Below are positions 63,607 through 64,000 of a DNA stretch of 64,000 nt, in pieces. Position numbers and translations under genes: made by a program. Under the pieces are notes generated by a model that worked only from the letters and a program-made list of their open reading frames with translations, did no database searches and was not told the DNA's origin. The stretch is from assembly GCF_047303175.1 (NCBI RefSeq), contig NZ_CP138945.1. One strand, written 5' to 3'. The DNA comes from Prochlorococcus_E sp000760215. Its GTDB lineage: Bacteria > Cyanobacteriota > Cyanobacteriia > PCC-6307 > Cyanobiaceae. The first letter of the stretch is position 1, and each line of letters starts with the position of its first letter.

Positions 63607-64000
63607 TTTTTGTTTCTTCCTCGTTTGTATTTGTAATGTGAATCCCACATTCTTGTTTTAATCCTCCAAAACGTGTTTTTCTTCCTGTTATTTCATCAGT
63701 ATCTGGAGCGCTAGAATGCCAATCACCGACACTCGAGAAACCTTTTTCAAATAAAGGATGTTGAGGCAGATTATTTTGCTCCATATAATAAAAGATATCT
63801 TTTTGAGACCATTCAAGTATTGGTCTTAGTGACAGTCTTTCTCTTATTGGATCTAATGTACTCATAGCTTTTCTATTTTCGGTTTGCCCTCTTCTTACTC
63901 CACTTGCCCAGCAATCGATTTGATATTTTTTGAAGGCGTCTTCTAGAGGTTGAACTTTTCGAATGTCGTGATATTTCTCTAAATCTTTGATGGACTGTTT
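63593..64000 (-). CDS. cysH: Phosphoadenylylsulfate reductase, C-terminal part
   Basis: CysH reduces PAPS (or APS) to sulfite in sulfate assimilation. Only the C-terminal 135 residues are in the window; the frame is open to base 64000, so the N-terminus lies beyond. The substrate-binding element CWASGVRRGQTENR near the window edge, the LEWSQKDIFYYMEQNNLPQHPLFEKGF helix region and the GRKTRFGGLKQECGIH block with the catalytic Cys identify it. The tail reads HITNTNEEETKSDVK. An ATG at 63865 is internal. Whether it prefers PAPS or APS cannot be told from this part. Confidence 0.95.
   Translation of the reverse strand, partial: KQSIKDLEKYHDIRKVQPLEDAFKKYQIDCWASGVRRGQTENRKAMSTLDPIRERLSLRPILEWSQKDIFYYMEQNNLPQHPLFEKGFSSVGDWHSSAPDTDEITGRKTRFGGLKQECGIHITNTNEEETKSDVK

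Noticed and set aside
1..64000. CRISPR arrays, insertion sequences and prophage genes
   Set aside because: No regularly spaced repeats, transposase motifs or phage structural genes were found; the holin-X-like protein is a membrane protein family name, not a phage sign.

Overview
The window is about 64 kb of a low-GC, gene-dense picocyanobacterial chromosome, almost certainly Prochlorococcus. The evidence is the mix of PsbX, Ycf66, a high-light-inducible protein, a paired Flv1/Flv3 flavodiiron locus, SufBCDS and a two-piece (permuted) tmRNA whose tag decodes as ANKIVSFSRQTAPVAA. Genes are tightly packed, many start codons are TTG or GTG, Shine-Dalgarno sites are mostly absent, and I saw no insertion sequence, integrase or CRISPR array. 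No strain is assigned.

Layout. 1-4.0 kb: the end of guaA, two unknown genes, penicillin-binding protein 2 and a small conserved unknown. 4.2-12.6 kb: a long minus-strand run of FMN reductase, Flv1-like, Flv3-like, a SWIM zinc-finger protein and a SNF2 helicase. 12.8-22.7 kb: housekeeping genes alaS, speA, ndk, thiO-like oxidase, gatB, coaE and argJ, in convergent and divergent pairs. 22.7-33.5 kb: the accessory part of the window, with an exporter-type ABC protein, two large GT-C type membrane glycosyltransferases, a methyltransferase/GT2 fusion, a flippase-like membrane protein, and gmd/fcl for GDP-fucose. It ends against the permuted tmRNA gene at 33.6-33.8 kb. 33.9-43.2 kb: an rRNA methyltransferase-like gene, a YqjE/YqjD-like membrane pair, two small genes missing from a long-ORF view, smc, a PRC-barrel protein, an LpxB-like protein and tRNA-Leu. 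43.3-49.9 kb: accC, a YggT protein, psbX, ycf66, hli, an SbmA/BacA-like ABC protein, a HIT protein and def. 50-57 kb: an S9 peptidase, the sufBCDS operon and a divergent unknown gene. 57.4-64 kb: a DUF4912 protein, pgm, rarA, a phosphopantetheinyl transferase, bcp, coaX and the end of cysH.

How the genes fit together. The most coherent functional proposal is in the 24.8-33.5 kb cluster. The GT2 domain could charge a polyprenyl phosphate with a sugar, the LPG-synthase-like membrane protein could translocate it, and the two GT-C enzymes could transfer it outside the membrane. Gmd and Fcl would make GDP-L-fucose, and the ABC protein might export a lipid-linked product. This is inference from domain types and gene order. 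The rest of the window is core metabolism, photosynthesis accessory functions, Fe-S assembly and oxidative stress defence (Flv1/Flv3, Bcp).
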